This document shows, piece after piece, positions 24,615-32,632 of a DNA stretch of 36,200 bases. The DNA is from Solirubrobacteraceae bacterium. GTDB taxonomy: Bacteria > Actinomycetota > Thermoleophilia > Solirubrobacterales > Solirubrobacteraceae. Within the stretch, counting starts at the first letter, position 1. Each line of letters starts with the position of its first letter. The stretch lies in NCBI GenBank assembly GCA_030038955.1, contig JASHQV010000170.1, forward strand, positions 1 to 36,200. The letters run 5' to 3'. The notes beneath the pieces are model-generated. The model saw nothing but the letters and a program-made list of their open reading frames with translations, did no database searches and was not told the origin of the DNA. The position numbers and the translations under genes were made by a program.

Positions 24615-25457
24615 CGACCAACCGCAGTCGGAGCGTACGGCTTTCGGGTCAGCGGGCTGAGCGACGGGACGGCACAACTGATGCCGGTGCCGGCCGAGTG
24701 GCCATCGCTCCAGATCGAGCGCGTGCTCGGCGGCGTCGCCACGCCAAAGCCTGCCCGAACACTCCGAATCACCGATCAATATGCTGAGTTGTGGCTACCG
24801 GCCGGGGACCGCATCGAGCTGTTCCGCGAGCCTCTGACCGTCCGGGTCACGAGCCGGGATCCGGTCCACGCCGACGCGATTGCCCACCCTTACCTGGGAC
24901 TTCCGGCCGCGATTGCAAGCGGTTGGCGCGGACGTCTCGCATTCCACGGCGGCGCGTTCGCGCATCAAGGCCGGGCGTGGGCGCTGCTCGGAGGACGCAC
25001 GGCTGGAAAGAGCGCGACGCTGGGTCAGCTGATGAGAGCCGGCTATCCGATCGTCTGCGACGACGTCCTGATCGTCGATCGAACGACCGCGTTCGCGGGG
25101 CCCCGCGCGATCGACCTGCGCGAGGATGCGGCAGCGCTACTTGGCGGCCAGGAGCTCGGAGTCGTCGGCAACCGCACCAGGTGGCGATTGCGGCCGGAGC
25201 CAAGTCCACCTGAGCTTGCGCTCGCCGGACTCGTGTTGCTCGAGTGGGGCGACAGCGTCAGGCTTGAGCCGCTGGCTGCCGAGGAGCGGTTGCGCGCGCT
25301 GGCGGCATCGAGTGCTTTCACTCACGGGCGGGAGGCAGCGGTCGCCTACCTGGAGCTGGCGGCGCTCCCGGGCTGGCGTTACGTTCGCCCCGCCAAAGTT
25401 GCACAGATCGAGGCGCAGACGGATCAGCTGGTGGCTTCGCTGAGCCCCTGCACGTGA
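24594..25457 (+). CDS. HPr-kinase-like protein, candidate lasso precursor kinase (K)
   Basis: A 287-residue protein from ATG 24594. Longer starts (GTG 24528, ATG 24537) would overlap the precursor gene and encode a Cys/Pro-rich leader. RLAFHGGAFAHQGRAWALLG is followed by GGRTAGKSATL (P-loop, residues 133-140) and IVCDDVLIVDR (Asp156-Asp157), the layout of HprK C-terminal kinase domains. Such kinases in paeninodin-type clusters phosphorylate the C-terminal Ser of the lasso precursor. Here the precursor ends in Arg, with Ser44 the nearest hydroxyl residue, so target site or role differs. It is divergent from the precursor gene (44 bases between start codons) and overlaps the end of the cyclase gene by 34 bases. 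Confidence 0.82.
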   Translation: MQAKPRQRPTAVGAYGFRVSGLSDGTAQLMPVPAEWPSLQIERVLGGVATPKPARTLRITDQYAELWLPAGDRIELFREPLTVRVTSRDPVHADAIAHPYLGLPAAIASGWRGRLAFHGGAFAHQGRAWALLGGRTAGKSATLGQLMRAGYPIVCDDVLIVDRTTAFAGPRAIDLREDAAALLGGQELGVVGNRTRWRLRPEPSPPELALAGLVLLEWGDSVRLEPLAAEERLRALAASSAFTHGREAAVAYLELAALPGWRYVRPAKVAQIEAQTDQLVASLSPCT

Positions 25458-26590
25458 AGCCACCCCTGCTGAAGCAAGAGCGTCGTGCGGGCGTCGGGCT
25501 GCTCGGACCGCAGCTCGCCGTGCAGCCGCTCCGTGTCGACATCGCGTGAGTCGACGCCGCTCCCGTCCCAGCCGGTGACGAACGCCTGAGCCCGTGGTCC
25601 CCAGACTGCGCCTCCAAAGGTCGCCTTCGAAGGGCGGCTCAAGACCGCATCGGGCAGCAGCGTGCCGCAGAGTAGTCGCATCGCCTCGGTGCGGTTGCGA
25701 AAGCCGTGCGAGCCGCCGGCGAGCGCGAGCTCAGCGAGCACCCGACGATCCAGGAACGGGTTGCAGACCTCGACGTCGCGTCCCTGGGCGACCAGGGCGA
25801 TCGTCCCGTCCAGCGCGGCGAACGCTCGGCTTGCGTACCAGTGGCGCAGGGCGCGGTCCCACCGGTACGGGTAGCGCCGCTGATCGCGGACTAGCGCGCG
25901 TCGGACCCGCGTCAGTCCACGTGGGGTCAGCCATCCGTACCCCTCAGGAGGCCTCCGCCAGAGCCACAGCTGCTCCCGCACCCGCCGCGGCAGCATCGCG
26001 ATCGCCAGCTGCCGGAGCGAGCGGCCGGGCACGCCGGTCGAGAACAACTCGTCTCCGCCGATCCCGGTGAGCACGGTGCCGCCGCGCGCGAGCTCGATCA
26101 CCGGCCCGTGCATGTACGCGTTGGCGGGCCAGCGGATCCCATGCGCCTTGAGAAAGTCGGTCGCAGCCGAGCCGAGGACGTCGAGCTCGTCGCTCAGCGC
26201 AAGGACTTCGACCTCATCGAGACGCAGGTGCTCGAGCACCATCTCCTGCCACGCTGCCTCCGCGCTGGCCGGCACATGCGCGAAGCGCATGATCGCCGGG
26301 ACGGGCAGCTCCAGTCCGTGACGGCGAGCCACATCCGACGCCAGCGCTAGCACGGCGCTCGAGTCGCGGCCACCGGAGAAGCTGACCACGCAGGGCGGGT
26401 GCGAGAGCGCCGCAATCAGGACGGCTTGGAGTGCCGCGTGTAGTCCATCCGCTCGCGGCGTGCCATCCGCTCGCGGCGTGGGAAGCGGCTCGGCTGACTC
26501 GTCCGGGCCGAGCATCAGACTGGCGAGCAACTCGATCTCGCGAGGCTGGGGCACTGGGCGTGTCGTCGCACACTCGGCTCCGGTGCTCAT
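25424..26590 (-). CDS. Asparagine-synthetase-like cyclase (lasso C) lacking the glutaminase domain
   Basis: ATG 26588-26590, two bases after the exporter stop, gives 388 residues. The PP-loop ATP site is VVSFSGGRDSSAVLALASD (SGGRDS at 72-77), and GIGGDELFS (178-181) is the second ATP/Mg motif. Both belong to the AsnB synthetase domain that adenylates the ring-forming Asp/Glu in lasso cyclases. Typical lasso C proteins and AsnB are 500-650 residues with an N-terminal Ntn-like domain; here only about 50 residues, including a TPRADG duplication, precede the synthetase core. The upstream frame remains open but lies over the exporter and reads as shadow. It is the third gene of the B2-D-C operon. 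Confidence 0.85.
   Translation of the reverse strand: MSTGAECATTRPVPQPREIELLASLMLGPDESAEPLPTPRADGTPRADGLHAALQAVLIAALSHPPCVVSFSGGRDSSAVLALASDVARRHGLELPVPAIMRFAHVPASAEAAWQEMVLEHLRLDEVEVLALSDELDVLGSAATDFLKAHGIRWPANAYMHGPVIELARGGTVLTGIGGDELFSTGVPGRSLRQLAIAMLPRRVREQLWLWRRPPEGYGWLTPRGLTRVRRALVRDQRRYPYRWDRALRHWYASRAFAALDGTIALVAQGRDVEVCNPFLDRRVLAELALAGGSHGFRNRTEAMRLLCGTLLPDAVLSRPSKATFGGAVWGPRAQAFVTGWDGSGVDSRDVDTERLHGELRSEQPDARTTLLLQQGWLHVQGLSEATS
26445..26480. repeat. Perfect 18-base tandem duplication inside the cyclase gene
   Basis: Bases 26445-26462 and 26463-26480 are identical (ccatccgctcgcggcgtg). On the minus strand they encode TPRADG twice in the linker before the synthetase domain. It keeps the frame. 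Confidence 0.85.
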
Positions 26591-26592
26591 GC

Positions 26593-28470
26593 TCAGCTCC
26601 GGTACTGACTGGCCTGGAGCTCGAACAACTCCGCGTAGTAGCCGGCTGCGGCGAGCAGCTGCCGGTGCGTGCCCTGCTCGTGGATGCGCCCGTCCCGCAA
26701 CACGTAGATCCGGTCGGCACTGCGAACGGATGCGAACCGGTGCGAGATCAGCAGCACCCCGCGGCCGGCAAACAGTGTGCGCATGCTCGCGTACAGCGCC
26801 GCCTCCGCCCGAGGGTCCAGCACCGAGGTCGGCTCGTCGAGGATTACCACAGGCGCGTTGCGGAAGAACAGTCGCGCGAGCGCGATCCGCTGCCACTCAC
26901 CGCCGGACAGGTCGCTGCCGCCGAAGAATGCGGGCCCGAGGATCGTCTCGTAGCCTGCCGGTAGGCTCGCGATCGTCTCGTGGATCCCAGCTGCCCGAGC
27001 CGCGCGCTCGACCGCGCCGGCGTCCTCGAATCTCCGGTGATCGCCCAGCGCGATGTTGTCGTAGGCGGGCAGCAGATAGTGCATGAAGTCCTGGAAGACG
27101 ACCGCGACGCGCCGGCGCGCCTCGGCGGGATCGAGCGTCGAGGCATCGATTCCATCCCAGGCCACCACTCCTGTCGTCGGCGCATACAGGCCGGCCAGCA
27201 GCTTCGCCAGCGTGGTCTTGCCTGAGCCGTTCTCTCCGACCAAGGCCACCACCTCGCCGCGCCGCAGCTCCAGCGACACCCCAACCAGGCTTGGGCTCCT
27301 GCGGCTCGGATACGTGAAGCCAACGTCGACGGCGGTGAGCAGCTCCGGCTCGTGGACAACAGGGACGGTGCGGCGCGACGCCCCGACCCTGGGAGCGGCG
27401 CCCACGAACGACAGGTAGTCCTCCAGGTACAGCGAGTTCTCGTACAGACCCGCCGAGCCGTTGGCCAGGCCGTGGAGGCGTCCGCTGAGCAGGACCATCG
27501 CGGTCGCGGCCGAGCCAGCCTCCGCCAGCGTCATCCGACCGCTGGTCACGAACCAGACCAGCACGGCCAGCAGGCCGGCGCTCAGCACCGCGGTCGCCAG
27601 CTGCCCCGCGAGCGCGAGCCGCATCCGCCTGGTCAACACCTCGCGCAGCTCGTCCAGCAGCTGCCTGTAGATCGCGTACTGGCGATCGGCCAGGAAGGCC
27701 CCCGTCCCGAACGCGCGAATCTCCTGGGCCGGCGGCTTCGTGGTCAACGTCTCGAACAGGTACTGCTGCCGACGCAGGCGCTCGGTCTGCTCGACCGACT
27801 GCCGGTAGCCGAGGCGGCCGGCGCGGTTGGTCGCGAACCAGATCGGGACGTAGGCGACCAGCGCGAGCAGACAGAAGAGCGGCTGGATCAGCAGCAGCGC
27901 CACGGCGATGCCGCCGATCGAGAGCACCGCTCCAGCAGTGGTGATCAGCTCCTGCACCATCATCGCCGGGCGCGATGTGGCAGCCAGCTGCGCACGCTGC
28001 AGCCGGTCGTGGAAGCGCGGTGCCTCGTAGGTGATCAGGTCAACCGCGATCGCGGTGCGGACGATCGCGTCGGTGGCGTGCAGCGCGACCAGGTGCGCGA
28101 GCAACCGGCCGCGCAGGCCGAGCAACGTGCCCGCCGTCCCGAGCACGACGGTCAGCGCGGTGATGCCCGCCAGCTGAGGGAGAATCGCCCCGAACGCAAC
28201 CGCATGAGCGCCGGTGAGGTGGCCGAGCAGGCTTCGGACCAGCAGCAGCTCGCCGGCGAGCGCGGCCGCGGTCAGCGCCTGCAGTGCGATCACCTCTAGC
28301 AGCTCCCGCCTCGCCGCACGCCACACGATCCCGAACGACACGGCAACAAGGTGCGGGAAGCGCGTCAGCCGCCGCCGGGTCGGCGTGAAGTAGTCCTGGA
28401 GCGTGAAAGCAGGATCGTCGGAGGCCTCGACGCCCAGCTGCGTGACCGGCTCGGTGTGAACGTCGGTCAT
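26593..28470 (-). CDS. ABC transporter, fused permease-ATPase (lasso D)
   Basis: A 625-residue half transporter. The permease domain (about residues 40-340) has five or six spans, such as LLLIQPLFCLLALVAYVPIW. The ATPase has Walker A VALVGENGSGKTTLAKL near 418, signature LSGGEWQRIALARL near 521, Walker B PVVILDEPTSVLDPRAE and the H-loop LLISHRFAS. There is no N-terminal C39 peptidase, so leader removal must come from B2, as in lasso systems. It should export the mature peptide as a homodimer. It starts 3 bases after B2 and ends 2 bases before C, making a tight B2-D-C operon. Confidence 0.92.
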   Translation of the reverse strand: MTDVHTEPVTQLGVEASDDPAFTLQDYFTPTRRRLTRFPHLVAVSFGIVWRAARRELLEVIALQALTAAALAGELLLVRSLLGHLTGAHAVAFGAILPQLAGITALTVVLGTAGTLLGLRGRLLAHLVALHATDAIVRTAIAVDLITYEAPRFHDRLQRAQLAATSRPAMMVQELITTAGAVLSIGGIAVALLLIQPLFCLLALVAYVPIWFATNRAGRLGYRQSVEQTERLRRQQYLFETLTTKPPAQEIRAFGTGAFLADRQYAIYRQLLDELREVLTRRMRLALAGQLATAVLSAGLLAVLVWFVTSGRMTLAEAGSAATAMVLLSGRLHGLANGSAGLYENSLYLEDYLSFVGAAPRVGASRRTVPVVHEPELLTAVDVGFTYPSRRSPSLVGVSLELRRGEVVALVGENGSGKTTLAKLLAGLYAPTTGVVAWDGIDASTLDPAEARRRVAVVFQDFMHYLLPAYDNIALGDHRRFEDAGAVERAARAAGIHETIASLPAGYETILGPAFFGGSDLSGGEWQRIALARLFFRNAPVVILDEPTSVLDPRAEAALYASMRTLFAGRGVLLISHRFASVRSADRIYVLRDGRIHEQGTHRQLLAAAGYYAELFELQASQYRS

Positions 28471-28473
28471 CGC

Positions 28474-28905
28474 TCAGAGCGTCAGCAGGCGCCCGTACTC
28501 GGGGGGCGCCGGCGGCAGCAGCGCGCTCCCGTCGAGCTCCACCCACGCGTGCGCGTCGAGGCCGATCTCTGCTCCCGGACGGACGGCGATCACCAGCGAG
28601 GCGTCGACGACGCCGCGGGCGGCGAGCATTCGCAACAGCACCAGCGAGCAGAGCAGACAGCTCGAGTCCACGCGCAGCCACTCGAGCGTGCGAACGACGG
28701 CGCGACCGAGACGTCGCTCGTCGGCGCGGCTCTCAGAAGTCGCCCGTGCCGAGCACCGGACCAACGCCACCGTGCGCGGGAGCGGATGGCGACGGATCGT
28801 CCAGCGAACCCGCCCATAGCTGACGATGATCTCGCTGACCAGCCGCAGCCTCCCCACCGACGAGAGGCGCGCGGGAAGCCGCTCCCCGAGCTCCGTCACG
28901 GTCAT
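28474..28905 (-). CDS. Transglutaminase-like leader peptidase (lasso B2)
   Basis: A 143-residue protein of the Transglut_core3 group, the usual size of stand-alone B2. The catalytic Cys is in SSCLLCSLVLLRMLAARGVV; Cys83 aligns best with the family C-L-x-x-[AS]-L pattern, and Cys86 is extra. His119 and Asp125 in DAHAWVELDG complete the Cys-His-Asp triad. B2 cuts the leader after B1 delivers the precursor. The position of this cut decides whether Asp32 can be a ring residue. The N-terminal 75 residues are basic and helical, as in other B2 proteins. It is the first gene of the minus-strand operon. Confidence 0.9.
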   Translation of the reverse strand: MTVTELGERLPARLSSVGRLRLVSEIIVSYGRVRWTIRRHPLPRTVALVRCSARATSESRADERRLGRAVVRTLEWLRVDSSCLLCSLVLLRMLAARGVVDASLVIAVRPGAEIGLDAHAWVELDGSALLPPAPPEYGRLLTL

Positions 28906-28914
28906 CGTGTGGTC

Positions 28915-28920
28915 AAGGTA
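28915..28920 (-). promoter_or_regulatory. Possible -10 element (TACCTT) for the B2-D-C operon
   Basis: On the minus strand TACCTT fits TANNNT and is nine bases before the B2 ATG, so a very short or absent 5' leader is expected. No Shine-Dalgarno site and no -35 box are evident in the 55 bases between B2 and the glycosidase gene. Confidence 0.25.
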
Positions 28921-28960
28921 ACGGTTGCGAGCGGTAAGGCGCGCCGGTGAGGCGCTGGGT

Positions 28961-30922
28961 CTACTTGCGCGAACGGCGGTGGCGACGGCGCTCGCGCCGG
29001 CGCGCCTTGCCGCGGCGGTGGCGCCGTGCCTCGTGGTGGTGTCGCTTGTGTCGCTTGTGTCGCTTGTGCGTCGTCGATGACGTGTGAGCGCCGGCAGCAG
29101 GCGACAGCGTCACGTACGCCGCGTCGCCGTCGCCGACGGCCGGGATCGTGACCTGCGCGGTCCCGTCCTTGACCGGCACGTCGGCGATGTGGGTGGTCGG
29201 CGGCGCATCGGGCACGTCGTTGTCGCCGAGCTGATCGACCGCGTCGTTCGGCAGCCTCTGAACGGTCACGTCGACGGCACCAAGCGACCACGGCACGGCG
29301 AATGACAGCGACAGCTTCACCGGTCCAGCGGCTGCGGCGTGGAACTGCGGGCACTGCTGTCCGCCCCAGCAGTCGTCGGCGCGCCCGACGAGCACCTCGA
29401 GCGTCTTCGTCGCATCGCTCCTCGTGGCGAGCGCGTAGATGTTCGCGCCCGACGCGACCGCCGGCAGCCGCTGGCCACTCATCTGCGAGTAGTCGAGCAT
29501 CACCCAGTAGGGCATCTGCGGCTCACCGTCCGCTCCCAGCAGGCCATCGAGCTCGCTGCTGCATGCTGCCGCTGCGGCGCACGTGATCATCGCTTCGTTG
29601 GCGCCGGCGCCCTCCAGCGCTGAGAAGTCCCCGACCATCCAGCCGGGGATGTTGACCGCGTACGTGGGGCCGTACTCGTTGACGAAGATCTGCGTGCCGC
29701 TGAGCGCCGGATACTGCGCCAGCAGCGCGCGCGCGGCGAGCACGTGGTCGGCGATCGCATCCGGCGACCAGTAGTCGCGGTAGCCGCCGGGGAGCGCGAC
29801 CGGCACCGATCCGGCGACGAGCGTCGGCGAGGTCCCTACGGTCGTCCCATCCTCATGCCAGGAGATCGCCGCGAAGCGGTAGCCGGTCGCCATCTCCCAG
29901 TTGAGGAAGTCTGTGAGGCTGAGGTCGTAGCCAGGCTGCGAGAGATCGCCGGCGGAGCTCAGCAGGAAGGCGCTGATGCTCGGTCCGACGACCTGAGCGC
30001 CCGGATCGGCGGCCTTGATCGCCTCGTATGCGGTGCCGTACACCGACAGCCACTGGTCCACCGAGCCCGTCGACGCCGGCTCGTTCCAGACGTCGAAGTA
30101 GTCCGGCAACTCGCCGGCCTGGGCGCGCTGACGGACGTCGTTGTAGATGAATGAGTAGTAGGTCGAGAGGTCACCGTACGGCGCGTCGTAGTAGGCGTGG
30201 TCCGCGTTCCAGGCCCAGTCCTCCCAGTCGCTGGTGAGATCGAGGCTGACCTTTGCGCCGGCCGAGCGTGCCAGCCCGAACACCCCACCCGACGGCTCGT
30301 TCAGCCCCACCTGCCCCAGCCGCCACTGGCGTGGGTGGAGCGCGTCGACGAGCTGCTCGTCGTGCGGCGTGATCGTCACGCCGGCGTCGGTGTTGAAGCC
30401 GTCGAGGAAGCCGAGCGCCGCATGCGTCAGCTCGCCGCTCGGGGTCGCCCCGATGTGCAAGGTGCACGTACCCGTCAGGCACTGGTTGCTCGGGTAGTCG
30501 TACGTGAACTCGCCGCCGACGCTGAGCGGCGAGGTCCCGCACGCGTCGTGCACCTGGACGTCGACGATGCCGCCGAAGTTGGCCGGCACGACCGCGCGGA
30601 TCTGTGAGTCCGACAGCACCTCGAAGCTGGACGCCGTGATCACGTAGCCGTGCTGGAGGTCATCGCCGAACCAGACCTCGTAGGAGCCGGCGCAGGCGTC
30701 GCCGGCGCCGACGAAGCCGGAGCCGTCGATCGTGACCGTCTCGCCGCCGAGCACGGAGCCCTCAGCTGGCGACACCGAGGTGACCGCTGGAGCGGTTGCT
30801 GCCTGCGCCACGGTGGCCGACAGCGCCTGCCAGGCGACGAGTGCGAGCAGCGTCAGCAAGCACGACAGCGCGTCTGGGCAGTGTGATTGGAGGCAGCGGG
30901 AATGGCGGCGGCGTGGGGGCAC
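28961..30922 (-). CDS. Secreted GH-A-like glycoside hydrolase with IPT/TIG domain and basic tail
   Basis: Suggested start GTG 30920-30922, with GGGGA seven bases upstream, gives 653 residues; TTG 30997 is an alternative. A signal-peptide-like segment, CLLTLLALVAWQALSATVAQ, precedes an IPT/TIG fold (SVSPAEGSVLGGETVTIDGS). A TIM-barrel domain follows with YFDVWNEPAS (acid/base Glu near 279) and IFVNEYGPTY (nucleophile Glu near 414), the clan GH-A spacing seen in GH39/GH5-type enzymes. After a beta-rich domain the protein ends in about 40 residues of Lys/Arg/His, perhaps binding acidic polysaccharide or wall polymers. It may trim the polysaccharide made by this locus. It ends 55 bases from the B2 start and is transcribed toward it. 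Confidence 0.8.
   Translation of the reverse strand: MPPRRRHSRCLQSHCPDALSCLLTLLALVAWQALSATVAQAATAPAVTSVSPAEGSVLGGETVTIDGSGFVGAGDACAGSYEVWFGDDLQHGYVITASSFEVLSDSQIRAVVPANFGGIVDVQVHDACGTSPLSVGGEFTYDYPSNQCLTGTCTLHIGATPSGELTHAALGFLDGFNTDAGVTITPHDEQLVDALHPRQWRLGQVGLNEPSGGVFGLARSAGAKVSLDLTSDWEDWAWNADHAYYDAPYGDLSTYYSFIYNDVRQRAQAGELPDYFDVWNEPASTGSVDQWLSVYGTAYEAIKAADPGAQVVGPSISAFLLSSAGDLSQPGYDLSLTDFLNWEMATGYRFAAISWHEDGTTVGTSPTLVAGSVPVALPGGYRDYWSPDAIADHVLAARALLAQYPALSGTQIFVNEYGPTYAVNIPGWMVGDFSALEGAGANEAMITCAAAAACSSELDGLLGADGEPQMPYWVMLDYSQMSGQRLPAVASGANIYALATRSDATKTLEVLVGRADDCWGGQQCPQFHAAAAGPVKLSLSFAVPWSLGAVDVTVQRLPNDAVDQLGDNDVPDAPPTTHIADVPVKDGTAQVTIPAVGDGDAAYVTLSPAAGAHTSSTTHKRHKRHKRHHHEARRHRRGKARRRERRRHRRSRK
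29041..29067. repeat. Three 9-base tandem repeats coding a His-Lys-Arg tail
   Basis: gtcgcttgt occurs three times in a row. On the minus strand, in frame, it encodes His-Lys-Arg repeated in the C-terminal tail of the secreted glycosidase. The same tail continues with mixed Arg/His/Lys codons that are not a perfect repeat. Confidence 0.8.
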
Positions 30923-30929
30923 AGCGGTG

Positions 30930-30934
30930 TCCCC
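30930..30934 (-). promoter_or_regulatory. Shine-Dalgarno GGGGA for the glycosidase GTG start
   Basis: Read on the minus strand, GGGGA is seven bases before GTG 30920-30922. It favours this start over TTG 30997, which has no comparable element. Confidence 0.45.
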
Positions 30935-31096
30935 ATCGGCCTCGTGGCGGTGTCGCTTGATCTCGAGCGCGTCGGGCTCCAGCGGCCGTCCAGGCAACTC
31001 CGCGCAGGCCTCGCCAGGTGTCCGTTTGCCCGTCTCGGACGGCGATCGCGAGCGCCGCCGTGAAAGCGGTGGACGCGCTCGCCGTTCTATGGGCGC

Positions 31097-32629
31097 ATGG
31101 CCAGGAGAAGACGCACCGCGGGGGGGAGCGCGCTGGCGGACACGGCGCTCGAGCTTGCCGCGCCTGCCGCGTCGGCTGTGGCGGCAGGCGCGGAGCTGGA
31201 TGTTGCCGCGACCGCTGCTTCGCCTACGGCGGCGGACGCGGCGGTCGCAACGCCAGCGACCTCCGGGCGGGTGCTTCGCGATCGAGCGACCACCGCCGAG
31301 CTCGTCGTCGTCACCCGCGATTCGGAAGCCGATCTGGCGCGCTCACTTGCGTCGATCCGCGAGTCCGCGGGGCGCGCGCATGCAGGTCTCCTGTTCATCG
31401 ACCTCGGGTCGAGCGACGGCACGCGCTCGTTCATCGCCAGGCACGCGTTCGCTGCACAGGGCGTGTGGCTCGAGCCGCGCGACTCGTTTGCCGACGCGGT
31501 CGCCGTCGCGGCAGCCGTCTCGGAGGCCGACGTGATCGTGCTGCTGAGACCGACCGCGACGCCATCTTCGCCGGAGGCGCTGTGCGATCTGATCGAGCAT
31601 CTCGAGGCGCATCCCTATGCGGCGATCGCGGTGCCGGCCCTGCAGGGTCACGGCGGCCGGATTCTGCGCACGGTGAGGCCGGTGCCGCGGACTGATGGCT
31701 ACGCGCCCGTCGAGTGTGCGCTCGGGGTGGCGATGGCGATCCGTCGCGAGGAGCTGCAGGCGGTGGGAACCCTGCGAAGGCGAGCGGCGGGCCGTCTGGA
31801 GGAGCTCGACCTGTGCATGCGGCTCCGCCGCCGCGGGCGCGAGATCCACTACCTGCGCGCTGTCCGCTTCATCGACGCTGGCGGCCGTACCGCCTCGCGT
31901 GTCTGCTCGCGTCGCTTGAGCCGGCGGGCGCGGATGATGCTGGCGCTTCACCCCGGGTTCGCGTTGCGGCTACACCGACGTCCCAGCGCCGCAAACGGGG
32001 TCGCGCGTGGACTCGCGAGGGGCTTCGACATCGTCGCCGCGCTGGCGCTGATCGTCGTGCTCGCGCCCCTGCTGCTCGCGATCGCGCTCGCCGTGCGCCT
32101 TGACTCCTCTGGTCCGGCGTTGTTTCGCCAGGTGCGTCTCGGCATCGGCGCGCGATCGTTTCAGATGTTCAAGTTCCGCACGATGCAGCACAACGCGGAT
32201 CCGCGCATCCACCAGCAGTTCGTGCGCGAGATGATCGGCAACAACCTCGCCGCCGACGTCACGCGGTCGGTCACGATCTTCAAGGTTCACCCGGACCCGC
32301 GCGTCACGCGCGTGGGCCGCCTGCTGCGGCGCACGAGCCTCGACGAGCTGCCCCAGCTGTTCAACATCCTGCGCGGCGAGATGACGTTCGTCGGCTTCCG
32401 ACCGCCGATTCCATACGAGCTTGACGCCTACCCTGAGTGGTACTACCGCCGCTTCGACTCGAAGCCCGGTCTCACCGGTCTGTGGCAGGTGAGCGGGCGC
32501 AACGAGCGCAGCTATGACGAGATGGTGCGGCTCGACATCGAGTACGCCAACCGCCGCAGCTGGCTGTTCGCGGCGGTGGTGCTGATCCGGACGATCGGGG
32601 TCGTGTTGAGTGGGCGCGGGGCGTGCTGA
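31097..32629 (+). CDS. Fusion of GT2-like domain and WbaP/WcaJ-type phosphoglycosyltransferase
   Basis: A 510-residue protein. After an Ala-rich 60-residue start, residues 65-270 resemble a GT2 fold ([35 protein letters not shown]), but the metal-site position reads [13 protein letters not shown] without DxD, so this half may be inactive. From about 300 a hydrophobic segment ([20 protein letters not shown]) leads into a Bac_transf domain: [35 protein letters not shown] and [15 protein letters not shown]. This domain transfers a sugar-1-phosphate to undecaprenyl phosphate and so starts repeat-unit assembly. The usual WbaP N-terminal membrane domain is absent and replaced by the GT2-like part. 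The gene is divergent from the glycosidase. Confidence 0.88.
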   Translation: MARRRRTAGGSALADTALELAAPAASAVAAGAELDVAATAASPTAADAAVATPATSGRVLRDRATTAELVVVTRDSEADLARSLASIRESAGRAHAGLLFIDLGSSDGTRSFIARHAFAAQGVWLEPRDSFADAVAVAAAVSEADVIVLLRPTATPSSPEALCDLIEHLEAHPYAAIAVPALQGHGGRILRTVRPVPRTDGYAPVECALGVAMAIRREELQAVGTLRRRAAGRLEELDLCMRLRRRGREIHYLRAVRFIDAGGRTASRVCSRRLSRRARMMLALHPGFALRLHRRPSAANGVARGLARGFDIVAALALIVVLAPLLLAIALAVRLDSSGPALFRQVRLGIGARSFQMFKFRTMQHNADPRIHQQFVREMIGNNLAADVTRSVTIFKVHPDPRVTRVGRLLRRTSLDELPQLFNILRGEMTFVGFRPPIPYELDAYPEWYYRRFDSKPGLTGLWQVSGRNERSYDEMVRLDIEYANRRSWLFAAVVLIRTIGVVLSGRGAC

Positions 32630-32632
32630 GCG

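Noticed and set aside
26591-26896. N-terminal extension of the cyclase frame
   Set aside because: It overlaps the ATPase end of the exporter gene in another frame and shows no amidotransferase motif; ATG 26590 directly after the exporter stop is the natural start.
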